Assembly: GCA_029641185.1 (NCBI GenBank)
Contig: JAPWGK010000026.1
Location: forward strand, 62,001-126,000
Source: Pseudofabraea citricarpa
Lineage: Eukaryota; Ascomycota; Leotiomycetes; Helotiales; Dermateaceae
Reading direction: 5' to 3'
Length of the DNA: 64,000 nt
Shown here: one piece after another, positions 36,003 through 46,154 of the stretch
Layout of the letters: each line of letters opens with the position of its first letter
Position numbering within the stretch: the stretch's first letter is position 1
The notes under the pieces: generated by a model
What the model saw: only the letters and a program-made list of their open reading frames with translations
Database searches by the model: none
What the model was told of the DNA's origin: nothing
Program-made: the position numbers and the translations under genes

Positions 36003-36782
36003 GCCCATTCCCTTCCCTCCCTTCCCTGCCTTCCCAAGTCCATTCGTACCCTATTATAAGTCTATGACCTTCGACAGGATTCGCAACTGATGACACGGAA
36101 TGTAGGATTATCGGTCTGCGACTGGTTGTGTAGCATGCCGTGTTACTCGGATTCCAAGAATTTCATTATCGAAGACTTGAAGCCCTGTTCTTCTATCGGG
36201 AGGGACAAAGCACTTAAGTGCAATTATCGCGTCAACCTAGCTTCGTTGAGACGGGATAGATAACCCTCCGTAGATTACGGCATCGAAGTCCGAGTCGAAT
36301 TGGCCAAGCTGCCATGCTAGGTCCTGAACACCGAGCAACAAAAAGATTGATTAGTACGAACCCTGTAAGTCTTCTAATCATGATAGTAGGTCGTCACCCT
36401 CTTTGCACACTTGAGCTAAGAACCGGCTGCAGAGGACGATGGGAGAAGAAAACGTAGAGAGCTTACCACCGTCGAATTTCTTCTTCACACCCTTAGCACA
36501 GCCAAAGAATGCAATGAAAAAAAAGTTGTCGTCTTGAGTATGGAGGAAGTGTAATACCAGTGACTCTAGACTGAAAAGGTTCCAAAAATTGGGATAAAGG
36601 AAAGCGCTCGTGGCGACCCTGTACACCGTCAGCGAATTGAAAAAAGGATGCAAAAGATTTACCCATGGTCTCGGTGAGACTCACCATCCCTCCACGTGCA
36701 ATGAGAGAACAGAGTGCCAACTGGGATCTTGAGCTCCAGAGGGCAATGAGTAGCCACGGCTTTGGAAGCGGCGGGTAGTTAT

Positions 36783-36818
36783 GAAGAAGAAAGAAAGAAG
36801 AAGAAGAAGAGGAAGAAA
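36783..36818. repeat. GAA-rich purine tract
   Basis: Interrupted GAA/GAAA repeats of about 36 bp. Confidence 0.85.
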
Positions 36819-37739
36819 AGATAACGAGGACCGGCTTTATACCTGCATCCCATCCTGTTAGTGCTAATCAGAGCTAGTTGGAATATGAAGGATCCTTGGG
36901 TGCCGATCGCGAGGTAAAGAGGGAGTATGGAGAAGGAGGGCAGGGAAGAAGTTCAGCGAAAGAGCGACACTTCAACGAGGTCACAATAGGATCGGACACA
37001 TATACTATCGAAACATCTCCCCAATTTATGATACAATAGGAAGCACAGGAACAACCGTACGTTTCAAATACCACCAAAGATGTCCTTCTACTAACCTCAT
37101 CAAGCACAGTAGACACAAGTTATCGCCATTGTCGACGGATCGCAATTACACAAAAATATATCTAGCTAAAGACTAGGTATGGGGAAGATATCTCACAATT
37201 TTCACAGGCGTACTAACCTTACTCTCAAGATGTCAACGAGGAAATCGAACTCTTTCGCGAGCAGAGGACCAGCTGCAGAGACAAGCTGCTGCCTCTTACA
37301 TTTGTCTACAACCTGTTGGATAGGCGGGTGAACGATGTGTTCTAGGAAGACTGTACGGAACGAGGAAGCTAGTCGCAGATGGTTGGTGTTCGGATCCTCA
37401 GCAGTAGGTAATATACTACTCTGGTCTGTGGAGAATGGGCTGTAAAGGGCGTGTACAAGGAAACGTCGGAGGTTAAGGAGGTAGAGACATCAATGCAATG
37501 CATGGACTTTCTCTTTTGGTGACCAAGAAAACCGACATCTTTTAAGAAAGCTACTTGGGGAAGACAATCTATTAATTGTCTACAATATATATAAAGAGAG
37601 CAAAAAACATCACGGGAGCAGATGGAAATAAAACCCCGAAGAACAAAAATTCCAAGATGCCACTAGGTTATAGGTAATAATTTCTACGTATTTTAGTGTT
37701 TATACAATGGAGTATACGTTTTAATCTTTTATGGTGCAA

Positions 37740-37774
37740 ATGACCGTTAGACCATTAAAGATGAGTAGTGTTTG
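37740..37774. repeat. Partial tRNA-Asp copy including its upstream flank
   Basis: This 35-bp segment matches 35404-35438 with two mismatches. The match covers the first 22 nt of the tRNA (read on the minus strand) and 13 bp of flanking DNA outside the gene, so it is a DNA-level duplicate, not a reverse-transcribed tRNA. Confidence 0.75.
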
Positions 37775-38627
37775 TTAAGGAGGATTTCCATAAGTCAGTA
37801 TATCAAGAACCTGTACCTATGCCACTTTTCAGTTACTGATTCTCAATGCCTGAAGCTGGATTTCAGATTTTTTCTTTTTGCATGTAGGCTCGCTGCTCTC
37901 AATTATTACCTGTAATAATCACACGATTCAGTTTATAGATCCTAGATTTATAGAATCGGGTTTTCAACTTCCAACATTTGGGACGCTGTTCACGCTCAAG
38001 CCCAGCACACCCACTTTGTGACAGAAAGATAGAAAGAGAGTACACTCCTAAGTGCCCCTTGACCAACAGAACTTGTTGACTTGCTACTAATGCAAGCTCT
38101 CATTCCCTGTTTATTCTTTGTGGAAGACTCTAATTGGGTAATATGTTGTTTCTAGAAACGAAAGCACCAAAGCTCCAGGAATAATGAAAACTACTTTTGT
38201 TCTTGGAGTCCGCGTCTAACTAGCAACATAAATAATCAATCTTTAAGTACTCGAGGACATTGCATTCAACCTGATCGATGCATGAACGAGTAATACCTCT
38301 CGGGATTACGTAACTTCTTAAAAGGCGGGGATTTACAGTTGATATTGGTTCAAAAGTCGTGCTTATATAACTGTATTTGCGGGGCATATTTCTCTGATGT
38401 AGTGGGTAAGAACCATAAGTCATAAGTTACCTGTTTATTTGGCATGAATGTGCCTTGACAACGACCTTTAAATAATATGGCAAACCCTCGTTGTACCAGT
38501 AATCAATTTCTTGCCAGGACATTCTTCTTCTCACTCGTGCCTCCTTCTAAAAAGTATGATGGAAGAACCCAAGATCTCAGATATTATAACTACTCTGTTT
38601 CACTTGAATATAAATTACATTTCCTCC

Positions 38628-39575
38628 TTATCCCCTCATCTCATGTCGTTCTTCTGTGGCATTCGGAAGTTCTACAGCATTCAAAGGTGGCCTGCTAGAA
38701 CCATGCAACTGTGCCTCCTTAGAATTCGAATCTGGCTTCTGTACCAACAGAAGCTCATTTGAATTGCGCCCTGCCCTTTTCTCTTTCTTCTTCTCCCTCC
38801 ACACAAGAAATCCCAGTAGACCACACGCTAATAATCCTAGCGGTATCCCAATTCCCGCACCAAGAGCCACACCTAAATTTGTCGAACCCGCGGGTGCACT
38901 AGTAGCTGTGCTAGTCGGAGCTGAGCCAGTCGAGGTAGCGGAGGAAGAGGCGGTAGAGGCGGTAGAGGAGGTAGAGGAGGCGAGTCCTGCTAGGAGGGCA
39001 TCTGTCCCGGGCTTGAATGCCATGCCAGTGTTTGGCAATTGGAAGGAGCTAGAGCAGCAGCTTTCGTTTAAAAAAGAAGCGCAACAGAATTCTGTCGTTT
39101 GCAGTCCGGCTGCACATGGAAAGATGTTTGTCCATCCAGCGTACGGCGTGTTCGCTATGGGATCTAGATGGAGGTCTCAATTAGCCCCAGCAGCAGCAGA
39201 ATAAAATGAATATGCTGAGATGAAGGGCGTGCAAAAAAATATACTTGGATATACCTGAGTGGCATTGTGATGGGCAGAGAGAGGATGACCACGATCTGTC
39301 TGTGCATCCAGATCGATAAAGATATCCTATTGAACCAAAGCACAGGCCGCTTGTCTAGACATTTTCATAGTACAAATTAGCATGTTCCCCGTAGTATCAC
39401 AAGAGCTCCATAAAAGTGTGTTCAAGTCTATGAGATGACTTTAGGAACTACCTACCGAACAGCTATCTCCTGGGGCGCAACAGGCAGACACCGTGGCTGT
39501 AGTGTTACATGGTGTTAGGTCATTGTCGATTGTACCATCGGGATAGAAACACACGGAATCAATAAGTGATGACAT
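38628..39575 (-). CDS. Cys-rich single-pass membrane protein with Ser/Thr-rich linker
   Basis: Predicted 251-residue membrane protein, function unknown. Exons are 39575-39456, 39354-39255 and 39163-38628, with two 90-101 bp introns. The N-terminal part is rich in Cys (CFYPDG, SACCAPGDSC, FCCASF, SCCSSS), suggesting a disulfide-bonded extracellular domain. It is followed by a Ser/Thr/Ala linker, one transmembrane helix (LGAGIGIPLGLLACGLLGFL), a stop-transfer sequence WREKKKEKR and a polar tail. The model starts at MSSLIDSVCFYPDG without a clear signal peptide, which is odd for this layout; an upstream exon may be missing. The CFYPDG...CC pattern recurs in many fungal putative receptors and sensors, but I know of no assigned role. 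Confidence 0.75.
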
Positions 39576-40334
39576 TAAGAGTGGAATATTCCAATTAGTT
39601 CAAACGAGGCAGTGGGACTCGGATGTTATTGCAATTGACAGCAAAGGACGAGGAGTAGATATGGGCAGATGACCACGTCCCACTTCAAAGTGGCACAATC
39701 TTATTTTAGGGACGTGCTAGCCATAACACTGGTTAAATTAATCCTTGTGTAATGCATCAAGTGGTACAAATGTAAGCGCAAACTTCTCATACGGGACTCA
39801 TGCATGAGAGTATCCAAGACACGTGATGGCGAAGAGAATGCTCCAACTTCAGAAAATCTAGAAGTGTTATATAGAATAGATTAGTGGGCTACTAAAATCC
39901 TTAAGTGTTAGAAACTACTAAGGTTAGAATGAACGGGTTCCAAGTTTAAAAAAGGGGGGTGGAGTACTAAATCTTACAACCGGCACATCGATCGGTACCT
40001 CGGTACTTGACCTTGAGTACATAGTAGGTAGTTATTTTCGGTAAAGGAATTCCTTTTCCTGTACCGCCTCCTTTTTGCTTTATTAAAAAACTATTTAAAC
40101 GGTTAGTAAAATAATAACAATTGGTTCGACAACATGATCAAGTTTCGATTAAACAAATATAAATTTTCTTTGAGATGGTGCGCCCAAATGATATATCATG
40201 ACTGGTCGGAAACAAATGCATCGCATTAGAAGGCATCTTTTGAATTGTGTCTACCTACGTATCTAGCTACTTGTAATTAGATAAATAAAGACGATTTCCC
40301 ACTTCAGCAAGATATCATATGATGTGCGGGTATC
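39576..40334. other. Intergenic
   Basis: AT-rich spacer; no gene or notable repeat seen. Confidence 0.6.
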
Positions 40335-41644
40335 CTAAGCCTTACCCGCCCAGTGTTTTGCAAGGAACTCCTCAGCCCCTGTAAACCTATAATCAGGCAA
40401 CAGGCGGTTCCATTCATCCGATACGACCCAAGACCGGGTAAGGCCGCTAAGCAGACAACCCTTGAGGATCAGCTTGGAGAAATAAGCGCTTTGCTCAGGT
40501 GAAAGACCGGGGGCTTCAAATTTCGGGATCCATGGTGATTTGATGATGTCGGCACGCACATCTTCTTCTTTGAGAGTGGTAATATCAAGTGGTTTACCAT
40601 CTATTTCAATCGGTTAGCTAACGGTTTCTTTGCTCGAAGAGAGAGAGAAGAAAGAGCAAAATTATTGCAGATTTTGGTGCGTACTTCGAATCTTGATCCC
40701 GATTTCTAACAGCTTTGAGAGTGACAAAGTTGTTCCATGAACACCTCCAATTACTGGCCACTCTCCGGGGTAATCGATAGCTCGGACCACAACATTGGCT
40801 AGATCATCCGCAGTCGTCAAAGTAAAAAATCCATCCTTCTCTTCGAGGGTAATGGCTCGGCTCTTTGTGAAGTCAATGAACAGTTCCTGTGTGGTTGAAT
40901 ATAAAGAAGTGGTCCCTCGAGGGGCCAAATAGTCCACAAGTAGTCCTGGTTGAAAAAGGGTGTATTCAAGAACCTGCGACTTAGTGATGAGAAACCTTCG
41001 TCGTATTTTACGGGTGTTTTCGATGAACTTGCCTTCTTTTCTTTGTTGATCTCTTTGAGATACTCCCTGATGTTACCCTTCTCTTCATACCAAGGTAGTT
41101 CTTCGATGCTAGAGCTTTTCCATTGTGCAAAGTCAGTTTGAGTTTCTTTCCGTGACCGTCATTATTGCCCACTGATTTTGATCGCTTTAGAAACTCACCT
41201 CGACCACTCGCTTGGAGCAAAGCGCTGGACACCAGCAGCGACTGCGGCGTCAATCAAATTCTTCTGGAGAACGCTACCAGGGTCTTGGGGACCACCGAAA
41301 AATGAGAGAACCGTATGTACATCTTTAAGATCCTTGGTTAATATATTTTTGTCGTTGTAATCCGTTTTGACCCAAGTAATGCCAGAAACATTATCAGTCT
41401 CAGTAGGTTCCTAAGATCCTAAGTGAGCAAATGCTAACACGACAAGGGCTCTATCAGATCACGAACCCTGCGAGAGAAAATTAAGATCTCATGCTTTTTG
41501 CTTGCGACAAGGGCGTTGATGATTTCAGTAGCAATTTCTGCATACTCTACTGTCAGATACAGATGTCAAGAGTTAAGGACGTGATAAAAAGCAAGTATAA
41601 CACGACATACTCCCTGAGCCGCCGGCTATTGCGATCTTGACCAT
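40335..41644 (-). CDS. NmrA-like / isoflavone-reductase-type NAD(P)-binding oxidoreductase
   Basis: Predicted 321-residue cytosolic Rossmann-fold protein of the atypical short-chain dehydrogenase (NmrA-like, isoflavone reductase-type) family. Six exons close in frame: 41644-41611, 41549-41467, 41410-41199, 41114-41033, 40973-40685 and 40600-40335. The N-terminus MVKIAIAGGSG is a dinucleotide-binding glycine loop, its last codon split by the first intron. Other landmarks are ILIFSRR after beta-2, WVKTDYND, HTVLSFFGG, RFAPSEWSRSS, LPWYEEKGNIREYLKE and LFQPGLLVDYL. The intron at 40974-41032 appears to use a GC donor (GCAAGT): it joins EKK to VLEYTLFQPG as the family requires, whereas a GT donor further in would leave a 38-bp intron. 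Catalytic activity is uncertain, because related NmrA proteins sense NAD(P) without reducing a substrate. No partner genes are adjacent. Confidence 0.88.
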
Positions 41645-42067
41645 GATGTATTAGGCTTGGGTTTGTAGATTGGAATAGATTCTCGAGTTGGACTGGAATG
41701 TCAAAGATTGTTAGTTAGATTTAGAAGTAGACTTCTATTCATATATACCTCATCTTTTCATTCCCACAAGATTATTACATAGTCCATACGTTCGGAGAGA
41801 ATATTCGTCCGCTTAGTCTCTATTACAAAGCTAGATTATGGAGAAAAAGGCACCAAATTAGACTAAATTCTCTAATGAAGATAAGGCCAGATGAAAGTCA
41901 TCTCTCAATATTGCCTGTCTCTAATATTATTGTCGTGGTTTTGATCCAAATGTGGTCCTGGTCCACGGATTCCCCACGCTACCATAACGTTAGCCCGACA
42001 CCGACAAGCCATTGTAAGCGACACTGGACCAAAACCATACTGATGGACCAAAACCACGCCTGACGTG
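41645..42067. promoter_or_regulatory. Divergent intergenic region (NmrA-like / DUF3505-like)
   Basis: Holds the promoters of both flanking genes. The right third contains a large imperfect inverted repeat, annotated separately. Confidence 0.45.
41934..42058. repeat. Imperfect inverted repeat upstream of the DUF3505-like ORF
   Basis: The left arm 41934-41965 and right arm 42025-42058 are near-complementary, sharing CGTGGTTTTG and GGTCCA blocks, with a 59-bp loop. The right arm itself contains the word TGGACCAAAACCA twice. The repeat ends 9 bp before the start codon at 42068. It could be a transposon-end relic or a cruciform-forming regulatory site. Confidence 0.7.
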
Positions 42068-42691
42068 ATGTCATCCACCACTCCTGTCCACAAACTCACA
42101 ATGAACGGCCTAATCATTGCAAGTTCTGCAAGGCAACATAGTCCTCAGCTGCCGGATCCGTTGAAGCCATACCTGGTACTCATCGACGACCCTGTAGGAT
42201 TGCCAGTGTGTCAGGCCTGTCAGGCAGCACTACTACCAAAAAGCGTCTTGGACCACCTCCGGAAAACCCACGAGCTGCCAGTAGGATTGAGGGGCGATGT
42301 GAGATCGCTGGTGGCAACACTACCGCCCCTAGACTTCAAGGATGTGCCCAAAAAGCTTGATGGCTCAGCCCCGTTGGAAGCCCTGCGAGTGGTAGACGCA
42401 TTCCAATGCAGACACTGCCCCTTCATCCGTCGGGATTTGACCGACGTGCGCAAACATATCAACCAAGAACACAAAGCTTCCGCTGCTGGTAGCTACGATC
42501 AAATAAAAGCGCAGTCCTATTTTGGTGGTCGTAGGGCTGCCTATTGGCGGGTTTGCGTTGTTCCAAAGACACGCACAGTACGGGAAGAACCCCCTTGCGT
42601 TTGGGGGTTTTATGGGAAAGGTTTCGGACATAGACGGCCGATGGTCTGGAAGAAGGAGGAAGTTGCAGAAAGTCTTGCTCCAGATTCATAG
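42068..42691 (+). CDS. DUF3505-like protein with two C2H2-type zinc-binding motifs
   Basis: Predicted 207-residue protein. Two zinc-finger-like motifs are plain: CQACQ...HLRKTH (about residues 46-68) and CRHCP...HINQEH (about 116-137). The arrangement and spacing recall the DUF3505 region found in fungal OrsD-like proteins and in some transposon- or helicase-associated proteins. After the second finger the segment AQSYFGGRRAAYWRV fits the same family. The protein then ends soon, while family members I recall are several hundred residues longer, so this may be a truncated or domesticated copy. Single exon; ATG at 42068. The ORF looks GC-richer than its neighbours and has a large inverted repeat immediately upstream, both hinting at an inserted element. 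DNA binding is inferred from the fingers. It may not be expressed. Confidence 0.65.
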   Translation: MSSTTPVHKLTMNGLIIASSARQHSPQLPDPLKPYLVLIDDPVGLPVCQACQAALLPKSVLDHLRKTHELPVGLRGDVRSLVATLPPLDFKDVPKKLDGSAPLEALRVVDAFQCRHCPFIRRDLTDVRKHINQEHKASAAGSYDQIKAQSYFGGRRAAYWRVCVVPKTRTVREEPPCVWGFYGKGFGHRRPMVWKKEEVAESLAPDS

Positions 42692-43231
42692 CACAACACT
42701 AAAGAGAAATACGAGAAAGGCTGTTGCATGACTGGACGGGCGCCAAGATTACCATGTTCGAGTCGCTTCGAGACCTCGAAGCAATTGTTGACGTCCAGAC
42801 TGCACCACAATGGCTCTTCCATCTTGACCACGACTACCTCTGATGCGGTTCTATAAGAATTTCCACGGCCTCGTTAAATATCTTTAAGATAAAGATTTGC
42901 CAGCAGCCGGAATTGGGAGGACATTCGGTTTGTTTCATCAGACACAGTTTATCACTTACTGCACGACCTTGGCATGAAGGAATCATTGGGTTGAGTTAGG
43001 AATGTCAGCAAATAGAAGTCGTTTCTAAACAAAGGATTAAAATGGCACGCTTGTTGTCAATATACTCAATTCAAAATTCTCAAACGATGAACCATAATTC
43101 AGTTGAAATGAAGATCTTCCCCAGGAATCATCACCAAGTACGGTGAAAGTTTGCTTGGGTGCCAGTTGGGAAAGAACATTGTCTACAAGCTTGAAATTGT
43201 TTTGATTCTTCATAGAGCGATTTCCTATTAT
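42692..43231. other. 3' flank of DUF3505-like and CipC-like genes
   Basis: Convergent spacer. The GC-rich part up to about 42850 keeps short open frames in other phases and could be the decayed remainder of the DUF3505-like gene; I could not find a frame that matches the family. Confidence 0.45.
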
Positions 43232-43731
43232 CTAGTATTGCTCATCGGCGAGCCTCTGGACATTCTGATGAGCATGTCGCTTAGCCTTCTCGCGATCAAC
43301 GAAGTCAAGCTAAGAAGCAATATCAGCAAACACTGACTACCAATTCAAGACCACAGTCAGGGAGGAGGAAACGTACACCTTTAGTCTCGATCTCGCGATC
43401 GATGAAAGCACTAGCGAACCCAGCCAGAAGCTCCTTAGCCTGAGCATGAGAATCGGGTTTGCCGTTTTGAGCACAATGATCCTCATATGCTTTAGCAGCC
43501 TGTTAATCTTTCAATATATGTTCTAATTAGGCAAACCCAGGGGGGCATTTGACCTCGTAAGCGGCAGCTCCGGCGATGAGCTCGTGGCTTAATTTCGCTT
43601 GGTGCTCTTCGGGGGCCATGTTTTGATACTATGTTTACCAGTCAGTTAACCGTGTCTTTACATTGCAAGTAACATATTCATACTCTGTTATAGGCCTGAG
43701 CCTCCTCACTGTCATGGCTGTACATGCCCAT
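43232..43731 (-). CDS. CipC-like protein (DUF3759)
   Basis: Predicted 107-residue protein similar to the Aspergillus CipC family, first noted as induced by the antibiotic concanamycin and common in filamentous fungi; molecular role unknown. Exons are 43731-43684, 43628-43554, 43499-43377 and 43309-43232. Family landmarks are MGMYSHDSEEAQAYN, LSHELIAGAAAYEAAKAYEDH, the segment FIDREIETKGLDFVDREKAK and a charged C-terminus. The last donor must be GTACGT at 43376, because the GT two bases earlier would bring an immediate stop. No signal peptide or membrane segment. Members are often strongly induced during stress or host colonisation, but nothing here shows regulation. The match is strong throughout the short length. 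Confidence 0.9.
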
Positions 43732-45047
43732 TGTAGATTATTGGTAATTTGAAGTCGAGTTTGTAATGAGATGAACAACTCGAAAAAGACGAACGGTAAC
43801 AGAAGATAGGTACAGGATTAGTGAAAGGGAGAAGGTGATTGCTTTCAAGTACGTGAAGACTTTCCCCCTCAACCATGAGATCTATATACAAAATATTCAA
43901 GCATGTGAATTCACATGAAACGGCGCAACCTTGGTGCTGAAATAAGACTAGATAGATGATCGAATATGTCCTAATAGGTATAGCAAGCAATACAGTAATG
44001 ACAATCTCAACTTTTGTGGTAAGGTCGTGAGAGTCAATAGAAGAGCCATATAGTATGAAGTCACTGGCTTTGATATTAAACTGCAAATGGGAGACAGTAT
44101 AGCGCCTTTCCAAAAGGTTGATCATACATAGAGAATAATTATGGCTACGAGGTGAGGGCGAGACTTGCTACATCCGACAGAAAGTTTTCGCGAATGCCAT
44201 TGCAACCACAGAATTAGAAAAGTTTAAAGACGATGTCAGCTGATTTTGGTACAGTACTGGATAAGGAATGTGGGAAGTTTGTCTATTCAAATCAATAGTC
44301 GCCCGTCTATTATCGGTAGAGATTCTAGACGAAACCTTCGCAAAGTCTACCAGCTAAGCTTCAGCTAGTCGGGCAAATCATAGTTTCCAGGGATTTCGAG
44401 TAATAATACAGCTTCGTTGATTCAAGTGGGAGGTTCGGTGTTGTCAAGATCAAGATCTCCCCAGATCTCTTCTCAACTAGAAAAGATTTAACTTAGTGCT
44501 GGCATAGCTCAAGCTCTCGAGTTTGCATGCCTGCGAACGCATTACTTAGCTGAACTAAAAAATGGTAGCGAAGTACCAGTGTGGGGAAAAGATGGAGCCA
44601 CATTTCTGAGTTTAGTGTGGAAGGTAATAAGCACGAACTAATGCGCTGCTTCCGTCAGAAAATCCATTAGTTCCCAAACGAAATCAAGAATAGTGTCTAA
44701 CCTTACTGGTCATGAAGGACGAAGACAAATAATACTAGAAAATCATACCGAGTTGGGCTCTAAATGGGTCTTTAACAAGCAGAATTATTAGCGCTGTGCC
44801 TGTCGTATTTGATTGACATATAACAGTACTCCTTCCCAACAAGATAGGATGAGATCTTGTCTATGGGCAACACGGCTTAAAGGATTTCTCACTAACGCAT
44901 GAAAAAAAATTCTCCATCTTTATTTCTTCACTTCAGATGGCTAAAGATGATAACAATCCGGATAAAACTCGTAGAATAAACCAACAGAATTACTTCCATT
45001 CAGAACCACAGTGCTTCGGCAAACCAAGTATCAGCTATAGTTTGCAC
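43732..45047. other. Intergenic
   Basis: About 1.3 kb; the minus frame at 43712-44125 overlaps the CipC-like leader and is not supported. No repeat or RNA gene recognised. Confidence 0.6.
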
Positions 45048-45500
45048 TCACTTATGCAAAATGCCCGAAGCATACAAAGCTGGAATGGCCTGATATTGAG
45101 TCCACTCAGTACATTTGATCATCGGCGGGCGAGACTCCCCAGGCTCATAGAAAGTTCCATCGGGTTCCATCTGCTCCGTCTTCATGGTCTTGATGTTAAA
45201 GTGTTTCTGCTTTGGCGGAGCAGGCTGGGCCCTTAATATTTCATCCAATCTGCGAGGGTAATCTTCTTGGTTGATTGTGCCAAGGAGTTCCCTGTCAAAG
45301 AATGACTCAGATTCTTCTGGGCGGTTCCCATCCTTTGCTTCGTAGTACATCCCGCTAGTAATATCACCGGTGACTTGGTGAATGGCCCCCTTTCCGTTTG
45401 TTCCGCACTCGACGAATATTATATGGTGGTATCTTGGAACGGGCATATCGGGGTCGGGAATTGAGATGGTTTCGCGGACTTTGTAGACATTGTAAGACAT
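45048..45500 (-). CDS. Hypothetical protein, fungal
   Basis: Predicted 150-residue soluble protein with no family I can name. The start at 45500 (MSYNVYKVRET) is preferred over an in-frame Met at 45653 because the intervening residues look like untranslated leader. Visible features are a beta-rich first half (YHHIIFVECGTNGKGAIHQV followed by TGDITSGMYYEAK), a Pro-rich middle and a C-terminal segment CTEWTQYQAIPALYASGIL. Coding character is supported by the open frame, the absence of low complexity and the compact domain-like pattern. No signal peptide. It stands between two large spacers, so context does not help. Confidence 0.7.
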   Translation of the reverse strand: MSYNVYKVRETISIPDPDMPVPRYHHIIFVECGTNGKGAIHQVTGDITSGMYYEAKDGNRPEESESFFDRELLGTINQEDYPRRLDEILRAQPAPPKQKHFNIKTMKTEQMEPDGTFYEPGESRPPMIKCTEWTQYQAIPALYASGILHK

Positions 45501-46154
45501 GATTCGTGGGTGGATGTTGAGAATGGCTGGAGATGAAAAAGACTTGAAGACAGATTTGGTCGTGTTGAAGCGTTGAAGCTCATTCACCTCGCTGTACACG
45601 TGACCTTTCAATCTAGACTTTTTATTTGCGATCTTTGTTTGTCCAAAATACATTTTCTGATACTTTTCCTAGACACAGTATCTCCAAACTTATAGATACT
45701 CTTGGAATTCTTTATTGTTTTAGAGAATCGAATGTTTTTCATTCATGAACCGCTTCGGTATTCGAGGACTATTTAGGAACTCCAACAAAGTTTTTAACTT
45801 TTTTTAAGGCACATTTGAACAAACGTGTTGGAATTTGAGGGTATGGTCGCTTAATTGGATGAGCTCAATATCGGCCAAGTGTGTAAATTGGACTTTGCTC
45901 TCGTTAGACAAAACGAATTTCTGAAGGTGCAATTTAAGATATTTCAAACGCTTCCTTGTTGTAAGGGGAAGCATTTTGAAAAACGAGAGAAAACGTCAAG
46001 CTTTACAAATGTTTGACTGAATTAGCATGCAACAAGTAGTAGAAACTGTATATTACAAGTACATCACTAGAAGAATTTGCCGTACAAGATTCAGCATCAT
46101 AGCCAAAAAGAGCTTTTAACTACAAGCCAGCAAGATTGGAATTATCGATTACTA
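45501..46154. other. Intergenic
   Basis: Convergent or flanking spacer with no recognised feature. Confidence 0.6.

Larger units (their letters stand above)
35426..38627. other. Gene desert downstream of the tRNA gene
   Basis: About 3.2 kb with no supported protein gene. It contains a 25-bp tandem repeat, partial tRNA copies, a CT microsatellite and a GAA-rich tract. Minus-strand frames at 36378-37116 and plus frames at 38477-38762 have no recognisable domain. Scattered decay of an older repeat is plausible. Confidence 0.5.
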
